This document shows positions 53,917 to 63,093 of a stretch of 64,000 nucleotides of DNA, piece by piece. The stretch's first letter is position 1. The number at the start of each line of letters is the position of its first letter. The notes under the pieces were generated by a model. That model worked only from the letters and a program-made list of their open reading frames with translations. It was not told where the DNA came from and did no database searches. Origin of the DNA: Cardiobacteriaceae bacterium (GTDB taxonomy: Bacteria > Pseudomonadota > Gammaproteobacteria > Cardiobacteriales > Cardiobacteriaceae); assembly GCA_017484165.1 (NCBI GenBank), contig JAFUTP010000036.1, forward strand, positions 1 through 64,000, in the 5' to 3' direction. Both the position numbers and the translations under genes were made by a program.

Positions 53917-55050
53917 ATGTCAGAAAAAATTAAAGCCAATTTATTATGGTTTTTACCAACTTATGGCGATTCTCGTTATTTAGGAGATGATACAACTACT
54001 CGACAAATAGATTTAGATTATCTAATATCTATTGCCAAAGCAGCAGAAAAAGCTGGTTTTTTAGGAACATTAGTGCCAACTGGGCGTGCCACCGATGAAA
54101 GTTATGTAGTTGCTAGTTCATTATTTGCAAATACCAAAAAATTTAAATTTTTAGTTGCTTTACGACCAGGAGTAATAACTCCTACTTTTGCTGCCAGAAT
54201 TGCGGCTAGTATGGATAGATTAAGCGGTGGCAGAGTTTTATTTAATTTAGTAGCTGGTAATGATGATGCGGATTTGAAAGCAGATGGAGTGCAAATTATA
54301 GGTGCAGAAAAATATGCACAAGCAACCGAATTTGCTCGTATTTGGAAAGATTTACTAGATGGAAAAGAAGTAAATTTTAAGTCTAAATATTACGATATTG
54401 AAGGTGCTAAATTATATAAACAACCTTTACAAATTGATGGAATTCCTTTATTTTTCGGTGGAAGTTCTGAGCCTGCTTTGGAATTGTCTGCCGAATTGAT
54501 TGATAAATATTTATCTTGGGCTGAACCGCCAGAAAAAGTAAAAGAAAAATTTGATAATGTGCGGCAGAGAGCAAAAAAATATGGCAGAGAAGATAAAATT
54601 TCTTTTGGTGTCCGATTACATGTTATTGTCCGTGAAACTGATGAAGAAGCTTGGGAAGCAGCTAGAAAACTAATTAGTAGATTAGATGACAAAACAATTG
54701 CAGATGCAAAAAAATATCTACGAAGCTATCAATCAGAAGGTCAAAAAAGATTAAATGATTTATACGACAAAGCAAATGAAAATTTGGAAATTTATCCAAA
54801 TTTATGGGCAGGTGTTGGTTTAATTCGTGGCGGTGCTGGCACCACAGCAGTAGGTTCAGTAGAAAGTGTTTTGCGTTTATTAAAAGAGTATGTCGCAATC
54901 GGTGCAGATACATTTGTTTTATCAGGTTATCCGCATTTGGAAGAAGCAATTACTACTGGTGAATTATTACTACCGCATTTTGAACAGCCTTGGGAAAAAG
55001 AAGAACCCAAATTAAGATCTATTGTGAGTGAATACAAAATTCACGCATAA
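53917..55050 (+). CDS. ssuD: FMNH2-dependent alkanesulfonate monooxygenase, first copy
   Basis: The 377-residue luciferase-fold enzyme splits sulfonates into aldehyde and sulfite with reduced flavin and oxygen. Segments matching E. coli SsuD are FLPTYGDSRYLGD, LVALRPGVITPTFAAR, LFFGGSSEPALELSAE, FGVRLHVIVRET and NLWAGVGLIRGGAGTTAVG. The active-site cysteine of E. coli (Cys54, in PTGRSCED) is threonine here (PTGRATDE). I chose the ATG at 53917, with GGAG upstream; the frame is open to 53854. No ssuE flavin reductase lies nearby. Confidence 0.93.
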   Translation: MSEKIKANLLWFLPTYGDSRYLGDDTTTRQIDLDYLISIAKAAEKAGFLGTLVPTGRATDESYVVASSLFANTKKFKFLVALRPGVITPTFAARIAASMDRLSGGRVLFNLVAGNDDADLKADGVQIIGAEKYAQATEFARIWKDLLDGKEVNFKSKYYDIEGAKLYKQPLQIDGIPLFFGGSSEPALELSAELIDKYLSWAEPPEKVKEKFDNVRQRAKKYGREDKISFGVRLHVIVRETDEEAWEAARKLISRLDDKTIADAKKYLRSYQSEGQKRLNDLYDKANENLEIYPNLWAGVGLIRGGAGTTAVGSVESVLRLLKEYVAIGADTFVLSGYPHLEEAITTGELLLPHFEQPWEKEEPKLRSIVSEYKIHA

Positions 55051-55096
55051 AAAATATATAAACATTTTTTTAATTCATTTTTTATTGGAAATTATC

Positions 55097-56236
55097 ATGG
55101 AAAAAATTAAAGCAAATTTATTATGGTTTTTACCTACTTTTGGTGATAGTCGTTATTTAGGTGATAATTCAACTAAAAGAGTAGTTGATTTAGATTATTT
55201 GACTGCAATTGCACAAGCAGCAGAAAAAGCAGGTTTTGTCGGAACATTAGTTCCAACAGGTCATTCTACTGAGGAAAGTTATATCGTTGCAAGCAGCTTA
55301 TTTCAAGCTACTAGTACTTTCAAATTTCTATGCGCTTTAAGACCTGGAATTTTATCTCCTACTTTTGCCGCAAGAATAGCGGCAACAATGGATAGATTAA
55401 GTGGCGGAAGAGTTTTATTTAATTTAGTTGCAGGTGGAGATAATGCCGATTTACAAGCAGATGGTGTATTTTATGACCATGATGAGCGTTATGTGCAAGC
55501 AACTGAATTCGCACGCATTTGGCGAGCATTATTAAGAGGTGAAACGGTTAATTCAAGTTCTAATTATTACCATATAAAAAATGCAAAACTTTATAATCTA
55601 CCATTACAAGAAGAAGTTCCTTTATTTTTTGGCGGAAGTTCTGAACCTGCACAAGAATTATCAGGTGAATTGATTGATAAATATTTAAGTTGGGGAGAAA
55701 CACCGCAAAAAGTAAAAGAAAAGTTTGATATTGTGCGGCAAAAAGCAAAAAAATATGGCAGAGAAGATAAAATTTCTTTTGGTGTCCGCTTACATGTTAT
55801 TGTCCGTGAAACCGATGAAGAAGCCTGGAAACAAGCTGAAAAATTGATAAGTAAATTAGATAAAAAACAAATTGAAGAAACTAAAAAATACCTTAATTCA
55901 TATTACGGTGTCGGTCAAGAGCGATTGAATGAATTATACAAAACTGCAAATAATAAATTAGAAGTTTATCCAAATTTATGGGCAGGTGTTGGATTGATTC
56001 GTGAAGGTTGTGGAACAACAGCCGTTGGAAGTGTGGAAAGTGTAAAAAGATTATTAAAAGAATATGTTGATGCAGGTGCAGATACATTTGTATTATCAGG
56101 TTATCCGCATTTAGAAGAAGCAATTTATGCAGGTGAATTATTAGTTCCTCATTTTGAACAGGAATTAGCGCAGGAGAATAAAAATTTACGCAAAATAGAA
56201 TTAAATAAAGACCGTATAGATTGCAAAATATTTTAA
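55097..56236 (+). CDS. ssuD: FMNH2-dependent alkanesulfonate monooxygenase, second copy
   Basis: The 379-residue paralogue of the preceding gene has the same luciferase-type motifs (FLPTFGDSRYLGD, LFFGGSSEPAQELSGE, FGVRLHVIVRET). It differs in substrate-facing parts: GHSTEES where E. coli has GRSCED, and REGCGTTAVG where the first copy has RGGAGTTAVG. At GVFYDHDERY it is closer to E. coli SsuD than the first copy is. A stretch of about 85 bases near 55745-55828 is almost identical to the first copy, suggesting recent gene conversion. I chose the ATG at 55097; it follows the first copy by 46 bases. Confidence 0.92.
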   Translation: MEKIKANLLWFLPTFGDSRYLGDNSTKRVVDLDYLTAIAQAAEKAGFVGTLVPTGHSTEESYIVASSLFQATSTFKFLCALRPGILSPTFAARIAATMDRLSGGRVLFNLVAGGDNADLQADGVFYDHDERYVQATEFARIWRALLRGETVNSSSNYYHIKNAKLYNLPLQEEVPLFFGGSSEPAQELSGELIDKYLSWGETPQKVKEKFDIVRQKAKKYGREDKISFGVRLHVIVRETDEEAWKQAEKLISKLDKKQIEETKKYLNSYYGVGQERLNELYKTANNKLEVYPNLWAGVGLIREGCGTTAVGSVESVKRLLKEYVDAGADTFVLSGYPHLEEAIYAGELLVPHFEQELAQENKNLRKIELNKDRIDCKIF

Positions 56237-56257
56237 CACAGATTTATAGGTGAATTT

Positions 56258-57232
56258 ATGAAAACGATAAGTAGATTATTAGGGATATTTTTAATATCTG
56301 CTATTTTATCTAATCCAGTTTTTGCAAAAGATAAAGAAGTTCGTATTGGAACACAGGCAATGTTTTCTGCTCAATCTTTGGCTATTGCCAAAGGTTATTT
56401 TGCAGAAGAATTTCAGAAACTAGGATTAAAAGTTCAGATAATTAACGCCGATACTGGTCGAGATATAAATAACGGTTTGGCTTCCAAGTCAATTGATTTT
56501 GGTTTTTTAGGCACAACTCCTTTTGTTGTTGCCAATCAAAGAGGATTGGATAGCCAATCGTTTTTCGTCGATTTTTTTTACCGTAATAATGAAGCAATCG
56601 TTGTTAAAAAAGGAACTGATATTAAATCGGTTGCAGACTTAAAAGGTAAAAAAATTGCAGTTCCTTTAGGCACAAGTTCTCATTATTTATTAAATGAAGC
56701 ATTAAAAATTCATAATTTAAGTTTAAATGATGTAGAAATAGTTGATTTAATTCCGCAAGATATATTTGCAGCTTGGTCAAGAAATGATATTGAAGTTGCT
56801 GTTTTATGGGATAATGTATTAAGTTCTTTGCAAAATAGTGAAGTATTATTTAGTGATGAAGATTTAAGTAAAAATGGCATTTTGAATGTTTGTTTGCATA
56901 TTGCGAGAAAGGAATTTTTAGATAAAAATCCTGAATATGTTCAAGCATATATCAGAGCATTAGAACGAGCAATTGCTGATTATAAACAAGATTTTAATGC
57001 TGCAAATGAAGTTTTAGCAAAATATTTTTCTCTTCCACCAGAAGAAGCGAAAAAATATTTAGAAAAACCAATGTGGAAAAATCTTGCACAGCAGAAAGAA
57101 ATATATTCAGCTGATTTTCATAAACAACTGTATCAAGTTGCTTTATTCTTAAAAGAAAATGATTATTTACCAAAAATAAATGCAGAAGAAGAATTCAAAA
57201 AATTGATTCGTTCTGAATTTATAAATGAATAA
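56258..57232 (+). CDS. ssuA: Aliphatic sulfonate-binding periplasmic protein
   Basis: The 324-residue protein has a signal peptide (SRLLGIFLISAILSNPVFA) and the SsuA/TauA/NrtA-type substrate-binding fold: VRIGTQAMFSAQSLAIAKGYF, FGFLGTTPFVVANQRG, and VADLKGKKIAVPLGTSSHYLL. It delivers sulfonates (taurine or alkanesulfonates) to the ABC transporter encoded by the next two genes. The binding pocket specificity cannot be read directly. Confidence 0.88.
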   Translation: MKTISRLLGIFLISAILSNPVFAKDKEVRIGTQAMFSAQSLAIAKGYFAEEFQKLGLKVQIINADTGRDINNGLASKSIDFGFLGTTPFVVANQRGLDSQSFFVDFFYRNNEAIVVKKGTDIKSVADLKGKKIAVPLGTSSHYLLNEALKIHNLSLNDVEIVDLIPQDIFAAWSRNDIEVAVLWDNVLSSLQNSEVLFSDEDLSKNGILNVCLHIARKEFLDKNPEYVQAYIRALERAIADYKQDFNAANEVLAKYFSLPPEEAKKYLEKPMWKNLAQQKEIYSADFHKQLYQVALFLKENDYLPKINAEEEFKKLIRSEFINE

Positions 57233-57283
57233 ATACTTATCAGGCGGTAAAAAATATTTTTACCGCTGTTTTGGGAGAAATTT

Positions 57284-58039
57284 ATGGAATATTTTAATAT
57301 CGATAATGTGCATTTTGGATATAAAAATAATCAAATATTATCTAATATTAACATCTCCATTGCTAAAGGGGAATTTGTAGCGATTTTAGGAGAATCGGGT
57401 TGCGGTAAATCTACTTTATTAAAACTACTAGCTGGTTTTGAACAAGTCAAAGAAGGAAATATCAGTGTTGAGGAAAAAATTTATAACTCAAAAGATGTGA
57501 TTTTTATCAATAAAAAAATTGCGGTTATGTTTCAAGCTCCACCGCTTTTACCTTGGTTAAATGTTATTGATAATGTGAGTTTTGGTAATAGATTAAAAAA
57601 TTCTCAGAAAACAACGGAAGAAGCTATTGATATAGCACAAAAATATTTACAAGCGGTAGAATTAGATTTTGCTGCCAATAAATATCCTTTTGAACTATCT
57701 GGTGGTATGAAACAAAGAGCTTTTTTAGCCAAAGTTTTATCGGATAATAAAGATATTATTTTAATGGACGAACCATTTGGTGCATTAGATGCATTTACTC
57801 GTGAAAAAATGCAAATTTTAATCAAAGAAATATGGCAGAAATATAATAAAACCGTAATTTTTATTACTCATGATATAGATGAAGCATTATTACTAGCAAG
57901 TCGAATTATTATCTTAAAACCATTTGATAAAAATACAGAAAGTAATATTGCATATCAAGTTTCGATTCCTAATTATTTACCGCCTGATGCGCATTTTGGA
58001 TTAAAAAACCAATTGTTAGAGATTATTAGAACAAATTAA
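57284..58039 (+). CDS. ssuB: Sulfonate ABC transporter ATP-binding protein
   Basis: The 251-residue ATPase has Walker A GESGCGKST, a Q-loop in MFQAPPLLPW, the signature LSGGMKQRAF, Walker B ILMDEPFGALDAFT and the H-loop in ITHDIDEALLL. The sequence LLPWLNVIDNV is typical of SsuB/TauB/NrtD-type ATPases. It sits between ssuA and ssuC. Confidence 0.9.
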   Translation: MEYFNIDNVHFGYKNNQILSNINISIAKGEFVAILGESGCGKSTLLKLLAGFEQVKEGNISVEEKIYNSKDVIFINKKIAVMFQAPPLLPWLNVIDNVSFGNRLKNSQKTTEEAIDIAQKYLQAVELDFAANKYPFELSGGMKQRAFLAKVLSDNKDIILMDEPFGALDAFTREKMQILIKEIWQKYNKTVIFITHDIDEALLLASRIIILKPFDKNTESNIAYQVSIPNYLPPDAHFGLKNQLLEIIRTN

Positions 58040-58060
58040 AATATTTTAGAGGTAATTATT

Positions 58061-58837
58061 ATGCATGGCAAAAAAGCAATTTTTTACTATTCAATATCTT
58101 TTTTTACGGTAGCCATAATCATTATTATATGGAGCTTAATTAGTTACTGTAATTTGATGGAAGATATTGTTTTGCCTTCACCGATGATGGTGCTTTTTGC
58201 CTTCATTGATCTAATTGTTAATGGCTACAGAGGTAGTTCTTTATGGTGTCATTGGGGTGTTTCTTTAATTAGAATTATCGTCTCTTTAATTTTAGCAATT
58301 ATCATTGCCGTTCCGCTAGGATTATTAACGGGATTAAATAAGACTATACATGCAATTTTTAATCCATTTATAAACTTTCTCAAACCTTTACCGCCGCTCG
58401 GATATTATTCTATTTTAATACTCTGGTGTGGCATTGGGGAATTATCAAAAATATCTTTATTATTTTTAAGTGCGGTAGTTCCTTTATTTCTGGCAACGAA
58501 TAATGCGGTAGCAAAGATTCCACAAGATTTTATACTATCAGCAAAAATCAGTGGTGCAAATAAAAAAGAATTATTTTATAAAGTTATATTTCCTTATTGT
58601 TTAACGGATATATTTTTAGGTATTCGTTTAGCACTCGGTGCAAGTTATTCCACCCTAGTTGCTGCCGAAATGGTAGCGGCAAAAAGTGGAATTGGTTGGT
58701 TAGTTTTAGATGCTTCCAAATTTGTCAAAACCGATGTAGTTTTTGTTGGAGTTGTGCTAATTGGATTAACGGGTTTAGTATTAGATTATTTACTAGTTAC
58801 AATTAAAAATAAAATAGTTTTTTGGGACGGAAAATAG
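58061..58837 (+). CDS. ssuC: Sulfonate ABC transporter permease
   Basis: The 258-residue protein has about six membrane helices and the inner-membrane transport signature GVSLIRIIVSLILAIIIAVPLG, then PLGYYSILILWCGIGELSK. The SGANKKELFYKVIFPYCL segment contacts the ATPase and includes the EAA-type loop. This matches SsuC/TauC-type permeases. It ends the ssu operon (ssuD, ssuD, ssuA, ssuB, ssuC). Confidence 0.9.
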   Translation: MHGKKAIFYYSISFFTVAIIIIIWSLISYCNLMEDIVLPSPMMVLFAFIDLIVNGYRGSSLWCHWGVSLIRIIVSLILAIIIAVPLGLLTGLNKTIHAIFNPFINFLKPLPPLGYYSILILWCGIGELSKISLLFLSAVVPLFLATNNAVAKIPQDFILSAKISGANKKELFYKVIFPYCLTDIFLGIRLALGASYSTLVAAEMVAAKSGIGWLVLDASKFVKTDVVFVGVVLIGLTGLVLDYLLVTIKNKIVFWDGK

Positions 58838-58950
58838 GAATATATATCTCTAAAATTCCTCATTCTATCGTTTTAGTAAAGTAAAACGAAGTATTTTTTA
58901 TTTAGATATTATTCGTACTCTCAAAATGACGAATGCTGAAAAAATATTTT
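58838..58950. repeat. Degenerate remnant of the MITE-like repeat, copy E
   Basis: The stretch contains TCTCTAAAATTCCTCATTCT and, further on, a GAAG core and CTCAAAATGACGAAT, resembling the ends and core of the 120-base repeat. It is too decayed for target duplications to be seen. Confidence 0.4.
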
Positions 58951-58971
58951 ATAAATATACTTTGTATTTGT

Positions 58972-59496
58972 TTAATCAAGCAATGTATTTTTAAGTCCTG
59001 CTTTTTTCTGCATTAAAGCCGTTTGCAAATGATGTGCATGCGTAAGTGCAACTGCCAAAGCATCTGCTGCATCGGCTTGCACCGCCCCTACTCTGTTCAA
59101 TAAAATTTTTACCATATACTGCACTTGTGCTTTATCTGCACTACCTTTTCCTACAACCGCCTGCTTTATTGCTTTGGCGGCATATTCACTAATCGGCAAT
59201 TGTGCTAAAACCGCAGCACAAAGTGCCACACCGCGAGCCTGACCTAATTTCAAAGCCGAGGCGGGATTTTTATGCACAAAAATTGCCTCAATTGCAAATT
59301 CCTGCGGTTTGTAAGTTGCGACCAGTTCGCCGATGGAATTATGAATTTTCATTAACCTAAGCGGCATTTCTTCGTCGGCTAGACGAATGCACCCCGAATC
59401 AACATAACGAGTTTCCTGTCCACAAACATCGATAATTCCGTAACCCGTAACTCTTGAACCTGGGTCGATACCTAAAATACGAATAATTTTTGCCAT
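58972..59496 (-). CDS. ruvC: Holliday junction resolvase RuvC
   Basis: The 174-residue nuclease resolves recombination junctions together with RuvAB. The four acidic catalytic residues are in [36 protein letters not shown] and the [16 protein letters not shown] end. Length matches E. coli RuvC (173). ruvA and ruvB do not lie beside it. It follows rsxG on the same strand. Confidence 0.95.
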   Translation of the reverse strand: MAKIIRILGIDPGSRVTGYGIIDVCGQETRYVDSGCIRLADEEMPLRLMKIHNSIGELVATYKPQEFAIEAIFVHKNPASALKLGQARGVALCAAVLAQLPISEYAAKAIKQAVVGKGSADKAQVQYMVKILLNRVGAVQADAADALAVALTHAHHLQTALMQKKAGLKNTLLD

Positions 59497-59540
59497 AAAA
59501 TCTTCAATAATATCCTTTAATAATTCCCTATGATGATTTT

Positions 59541-60110
59541 TTAATTACAATATTTTTTTTCAGCGTCTAACAATACCTCTCCGACTAATTCCACCACTGC
59601 TCTTGGGGTGATTGTTGCGCCTGTAAAAGCATCAAAATCACCGCCATCTTTTTTTACTTTGAAGTTAGTATTTTTTATACTCTTACCGTTAAAATTAAGT
59701 ATCCAATTTGATATTCTAGTTTCGATTTTATCGCCTAATCCTGGTGTTTCTTTATGCTCTAAAATCCGCACTCCAACTAGATTACAATTGATTTTATTTA
59801 TTCCGATTAAGACTTTTATTTCTCCACTATAACCTTTATTTGTCATTGCTTCTACAAATAATATTTCTTTTTCACTGTTAGTAAAAATTTTTCTACCTCT
59901 TTCATCTATTTTATATTTTTCAGAAATATCCGCTTGTAATTGGGGATAAATTTCCTGAAATTTAGCTAATTTTGCCTTTTTTTCCGCATTATTTATCTTT
60001 TCAAATAATAATAAGTTGATAATTGCCAAAGAAGATAAGGAAAAAAAAGCGCAAAGTAATAATCTTTTGGCTGCCGAAAAAGATTTTTGATTAAAAATTA
60101 AGGCTTTCAT
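59541..60110 (-). CDS. rsxG: Rnf/Rsx electron transport subunit G
   Basis: The 189-residue subunit has one N-terminal membrane helix and a periplasmic FMN-binding domain. The FMN-attaching threonine lies in [14 protein letters not shown], the S/TGAT motif of the family. Rnf complexes move electrons between NADH and ferredoxin, coupled to ion transport. E. coli RsxG is 206 residues. The usual next gene, rsxE, does not follow. Confidence 0.9.
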   Translation of the reverse strand: MKALIFNQKSFSAAKRLLLCAFFSLSSLAIINLLLFEKINNAEKKAKLAKFQEIYPQLQADISEKYKIDERGRKIFTNSEKEILFVEAMTNKGYSGEIKVLIGINKINCNLVGVRILEHKETPGLGDKIETRISNWILNFNGKSIKNTNFKVKKDGGDFDAFTGATITPRAVVELVGEVLLDAEKKYCN

Positions 60111-60130
60111 AGGACTTTAATTATTTAGTT

Positions 60131-61036
60131 TTATTTATACTTTGGACGCAGGCGGTCTAAATATACAGTTACTGTGTTCGCAAGTAATACAGAAAAGGCA
60201 AAACCGTCGGGAAACGCGCCTAAATTGCGGATACAGACGGTTAAAACTCCGATTATTGCACCGTAAATTATTCTACCTTTCGGGCTGGTTGCAGCAGTTA
60301 CGGGGTCGGTTGCGATAAAAAATGCGCCAAAAATCAAAGCTCCTGACAAAATGTGTGCAAGCGGGCTTAAAAATCTCTCTGGCGCGAATAAATAAAATAA
60401 AACCGCGCAGAAAAATGCGCTGATTAACACAGAAAAAGTTATTTTTGCATCGATTACTTTGATTTTTAAGAGAAAACTTCCGCCCAAAATCCATACACAA
60501 GTCAAAATTAAGCTTTGCCAAGTGGCGAAGGATATGCTAATTTTTTCCCCCGCGAGGCGCATTTGGCGGCTAGCATCAAGAATTGTAGCTGCCGTTGTTC
60601 CGTCGATAGAGATTTGTGCGCTCATTTGTGCTGGAAATCCAATCAAAAGTATTGCAAATGCGAGCATTGCAGGATTAAATGGATTTCCTCCTAGTCCTCC
60701 GTAAAGTTCGCGCCCCAAGATTATAGCGATAAAAACTCCGACTACGATAAGCCAATTCGCGGCATTTGCGGGCAGGCAAATAACTAGCAAAATTGCACTT
60801 AAAAACAACGAACCGTCTGACAATGTCCGAGAAAATTGCGACAAACGACGGCGTAATGTCAGCACTAATAATTCGGCGCAAATGGCGGAAATTATGGCTA
60901 CTGCGAGCATTGCGACGAAACAAATTCCGCGAAAAAATAAAATTACCATCATCCCTGGCAAAAGTGCCAAAATTGTGAGCCACATTAAATTTGCGGTGCT
61001 GATTGGGGATTTATATGGCGGAAAATCTTGGCTCAT
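60131..61036 (-). CDS. rsxD: Rnf/Rsx electron transport subunit D
   Basis: The 301-residue membrane protein has eight or more helices. LYGGLGGNPFNPAMLAFAIL is the family signature. The FMN-binding threonine is in GTTAATILDASR (SGAT in other members) and the C-terminal part has FIATDPVTAATSPKGRI. It is about 50 residues shorter than E. coli RsxD (352), mostly in the loop after the FMN site. Its start overlaps the end of rsxC. Confidence 0.9.
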   Translation of the reverse strand: MSQDFPPYKSPISTANLMWLTILALLPGMMVILFFRGICFVAMLAVAIISAICAELLVLTLRRRLSQFSRTLSDGSLFLSAILLVICLPANAANWLIVVGVFIAIILGRELYGGLGGNPFNPAMLAFAILLIGFPAQMSAQISIDGTTAATILDASRQMRLAGEKISISFATWQSLILTCVWILGGSFLLKIKVIDAKITFSVLISAFFCAVLFYLFAPERFLSPLAHILSGALIFGAFFIATDPVTAATSPKGRIIYGAIIGVLTVCIRNLGAFPDGFAFSVLLANTVTVYLDRLRPKYK

Positions 61037-63093
61037 TTTTGGCTATCTCCGTTATTTTTTGCGGCTAATCTTGCAGCTCGTTTTTCCGCTGCCCGTTGTT
61101 TAGCAAGTTCGATTGCGGATAAATTTTCTACTGTATTATTATTTTTTTCCTGCTCTTCACGATTATTTTTTACCGTATCGGTATTTTCTATTTCCGTTCT
61201 TCTATCTGTTTTTTCATTATTTTTTGATGCTAATCTTGCAGCTCGTTTTTCCGCTGCCCGTTGTTTAGCAAGTTCGATTGCGGATAAATTTTCTACTGTA
61301 TTATTATTTTTTTCCTTCTCTTCGCTATTATTGTTTACCGTATCGGTATTTTCTATTTCCGTTCTTCTATCTATTTTTTCATTATTTTTTGCAGCTAATC
61401 TTGCAGCTCGTTTTTCCGCTGCCCGTTGTTTAGCTAGTTCGATTGGTGATAACTGCATTGGCGTATTCAAAGCAGAATTTTTTGTTTCTAGAACATTTTC
61501 CGTATTTTTAACCTCGCGCAGACCTGTTGTGGGATTAAAATTACCTCTTTGCGGCAATTGTGGATTTTTATCTTCTGATGTCATTACTTGTCGAACATCC
61601 GCCGTATTTAATACCGTATTTGTATTTTTTGTACGCACAACTTTTGCATTCTGCAAGCGACTTATTTTTTCCTGATTACGAATTTGAGCGATTTTTTGTG
61701 CCTGTTCCTTTTTATTTACCGCTCTAATTCTTTCTTTACTCACACGGAAATATTCCAATAAATCAATTTTTGCAGGACAAACCGCCTCACAAACTCCGCA
61801 TTCGCTGCATTCAAAAATCCGCTCGCGGATCAGTCGGTCAAAATCATCTGTTTTACTATAAAAATACAACTGTTGCGGCAAAATTTTCATCGGACAAGCA
61901 TCAGCACAACGGCTACAACGAATGCAGGGAGTTGAATTTTCAGGATTTTTTCGCGGTAAAAATAAAAGGCAATTTGCGGTTTTATCAGTTGCTGCAAGCC
62001 AATCAGCAACTTGCACGCCCATCATCGGACCGCCTACTAAAAGTCGCGCCGAATTTTCTGCAATATCGGCAATCCCACCCGCTTCTTGCAAAATTTCCCG
62101 TATCGGCGTTCCGATACGCACCAGACGATTATGCGGTTTTTTCACCATTCCTGTTACCGTAAGCCAGCGTTCAGTCAATGGTTTTCCCAAAACAACCGCG
62201 TCATAAACCGCTTTCATCGTCGCAGAATTGTGGCAGACGATGCCCCGCGATGCCATTCGCTGATTGCCTGGAATTTTCTGCCCCAAGAGTAATTCGACGA
62301 GCTGTCTGGCATTTCCCGAGGGATAACGCACTGAGACAACGGAAAGCGTAATTCGTTTATCTTGTAAAACAGAAATCGCCGTTTGTAAAGCAGAAATCGC
62401 ACGGGGTTTATCATCTTCAATACCGATTTTGATAGTTTCCGCATCAATAATTTTTGCCGCAATTTGCGCGCCAAGAAGAATTTCACGGGCATTTTTTTGA
62501 ATTTGAATATCATCGCAAGTAATAAAGGGTTCGCATTCCGCTGCATTGATAATTAAAGTGCCTGCTTGACCTTTAAGTTTGCGCATTGTAGGAAAACCAG
62601 CTCCACCTAAACCAGCTATTCCGCATTCACCAATCCGAAAAAGTAAATCTTCCCGTGCTGAATTAAGATTAAGCGCAGAATGCGCTGCAAGAAATTCATC
62701 TTTACCATCACTTGCAATGAATATACAAAGTGCATCATCGGCTGATTGTGCCAAATCAGAATGGGCTTTAATCGCGATAATTTTTCCCGAAGTCGGTGAG
62801 TGCAATACCGTCCCTGCCTGGGTTGTGGGTCTTGCAATCACCGCATCTCCCAAAATTTTATCCCCAACTTTGACAGTCGGGCGTAGCCAATTACCGTCCT
62901 TTTGCCGCAAAGATAAAATATAACATTCAGATAGATTATGTATTACAGGTTCGGCATTAGCAGAAATTTCCTTATGTGTATCGGCAAAATGTATGCCGCC
63001 AGCAAATTTATATTGCGGCATATCTCTTTGATTTATAAGAAATTTTTGCAGGAAATTCTTCACCGATACCATCTTATCCACACGCTTATTCAT
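61033..63093 (-). CDS. rsxC: Rnf/Rsx electron transport subunit C with a repeated tail
   Basis: The 686-residue subunit binds NADH and FMN and carries two 4Fe-4S clusters. FAGGIHFADTHKE (about residues 30-42) and GLGGAGFPTMRKL are N-terminal landmarks. The cluster motifs are CIRCSRCADACPM and CSECGVCEAVCPA. After residue 500 the chain becomes a repeated helical tail: a unit with ELAKQRAAEKRAARL, then an acidic Asn-rich linker, appears nearly three times with a 55-residue period. E. coli RsxC also has an alanine-lysine-rich tail, but this one is unusually regular. Translation could start at 63093 (overlapping rsxB) or as late as 63021. Confidence 0.92.
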   Translation of the reverse strand: MNKRVDKMVSVKNFLQKFLINQRDMPQYKFAGGIHFADTHKEISANAEPVIHNLSECYILSLRQKDGNWLRPTVKVGDKILGDAVIARPTTQAGTVLHSPTSGKIIAIKAHSDLAQSADDALCIFIASDGKDEFLAAHSALNLNSAREDLLFRIGECGIAGLGGAGFPTMRKLKGQAGTLIINAAECEPFITCDDIQIQKNAREILLGAQIAAKIIDAETIKIGIEDDKPRAISALQTAISVLQDKRITLSVVSVRYPSGNARQLVELLLGQKIPGNQRMASRGIVCHNSATMKAVYDAVVLGKPLTERWLTVTGMVKKPHNRLVRIGTPIREILQEAGGIADIAENSARLLVGGPMMGVQVADWLAATDKTANCLLFLPRKNPENSTPCIRCSRCADACPMKILPQQLYFYSKTDDFDRLIRERIFECSECGVCEAVCPAKIDLLEYFRVSKERIRAVNKKEQAQKIAQIRNQEKISRLQNAKVVRTKNTNTVLNTADVRQVMTSEDKNPQLPQRGNFNPTTGLREVKNTENVLETKNSALNTPMQLSPIELAKQRAAEKRAARLAAKNNEKIDRRTEIENTDTVNNNSEEKEKNNNTVENLSAIELAKQRAAEKRAARLASKNNEKTDRRTEIENTDTVKNNREEQEKNNNTVENLSAIELAKQRAAEKRAARLAAKNNGDSQK
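61064..61455. repeat. 165-bp direct repeats in rsxC
   Basis: GCTAATCTTGCAGCTCG occurs at 61064, 61229 and 61394, exactly 165 bases apart; the first two periods are complete and nearly identical, and the third is partial. As 165 is a multiple of three, copy-number change would keep the frame and change the length of the RsxC tail by 55 residues per unit. Confidence 0.9.

Noticed and set aside
61064-61455. Possible CRISPR or integron-like repeats
   Set aside because: The 165-bp repeats are coding, stay in frame with rsxC and have no spacer structure.
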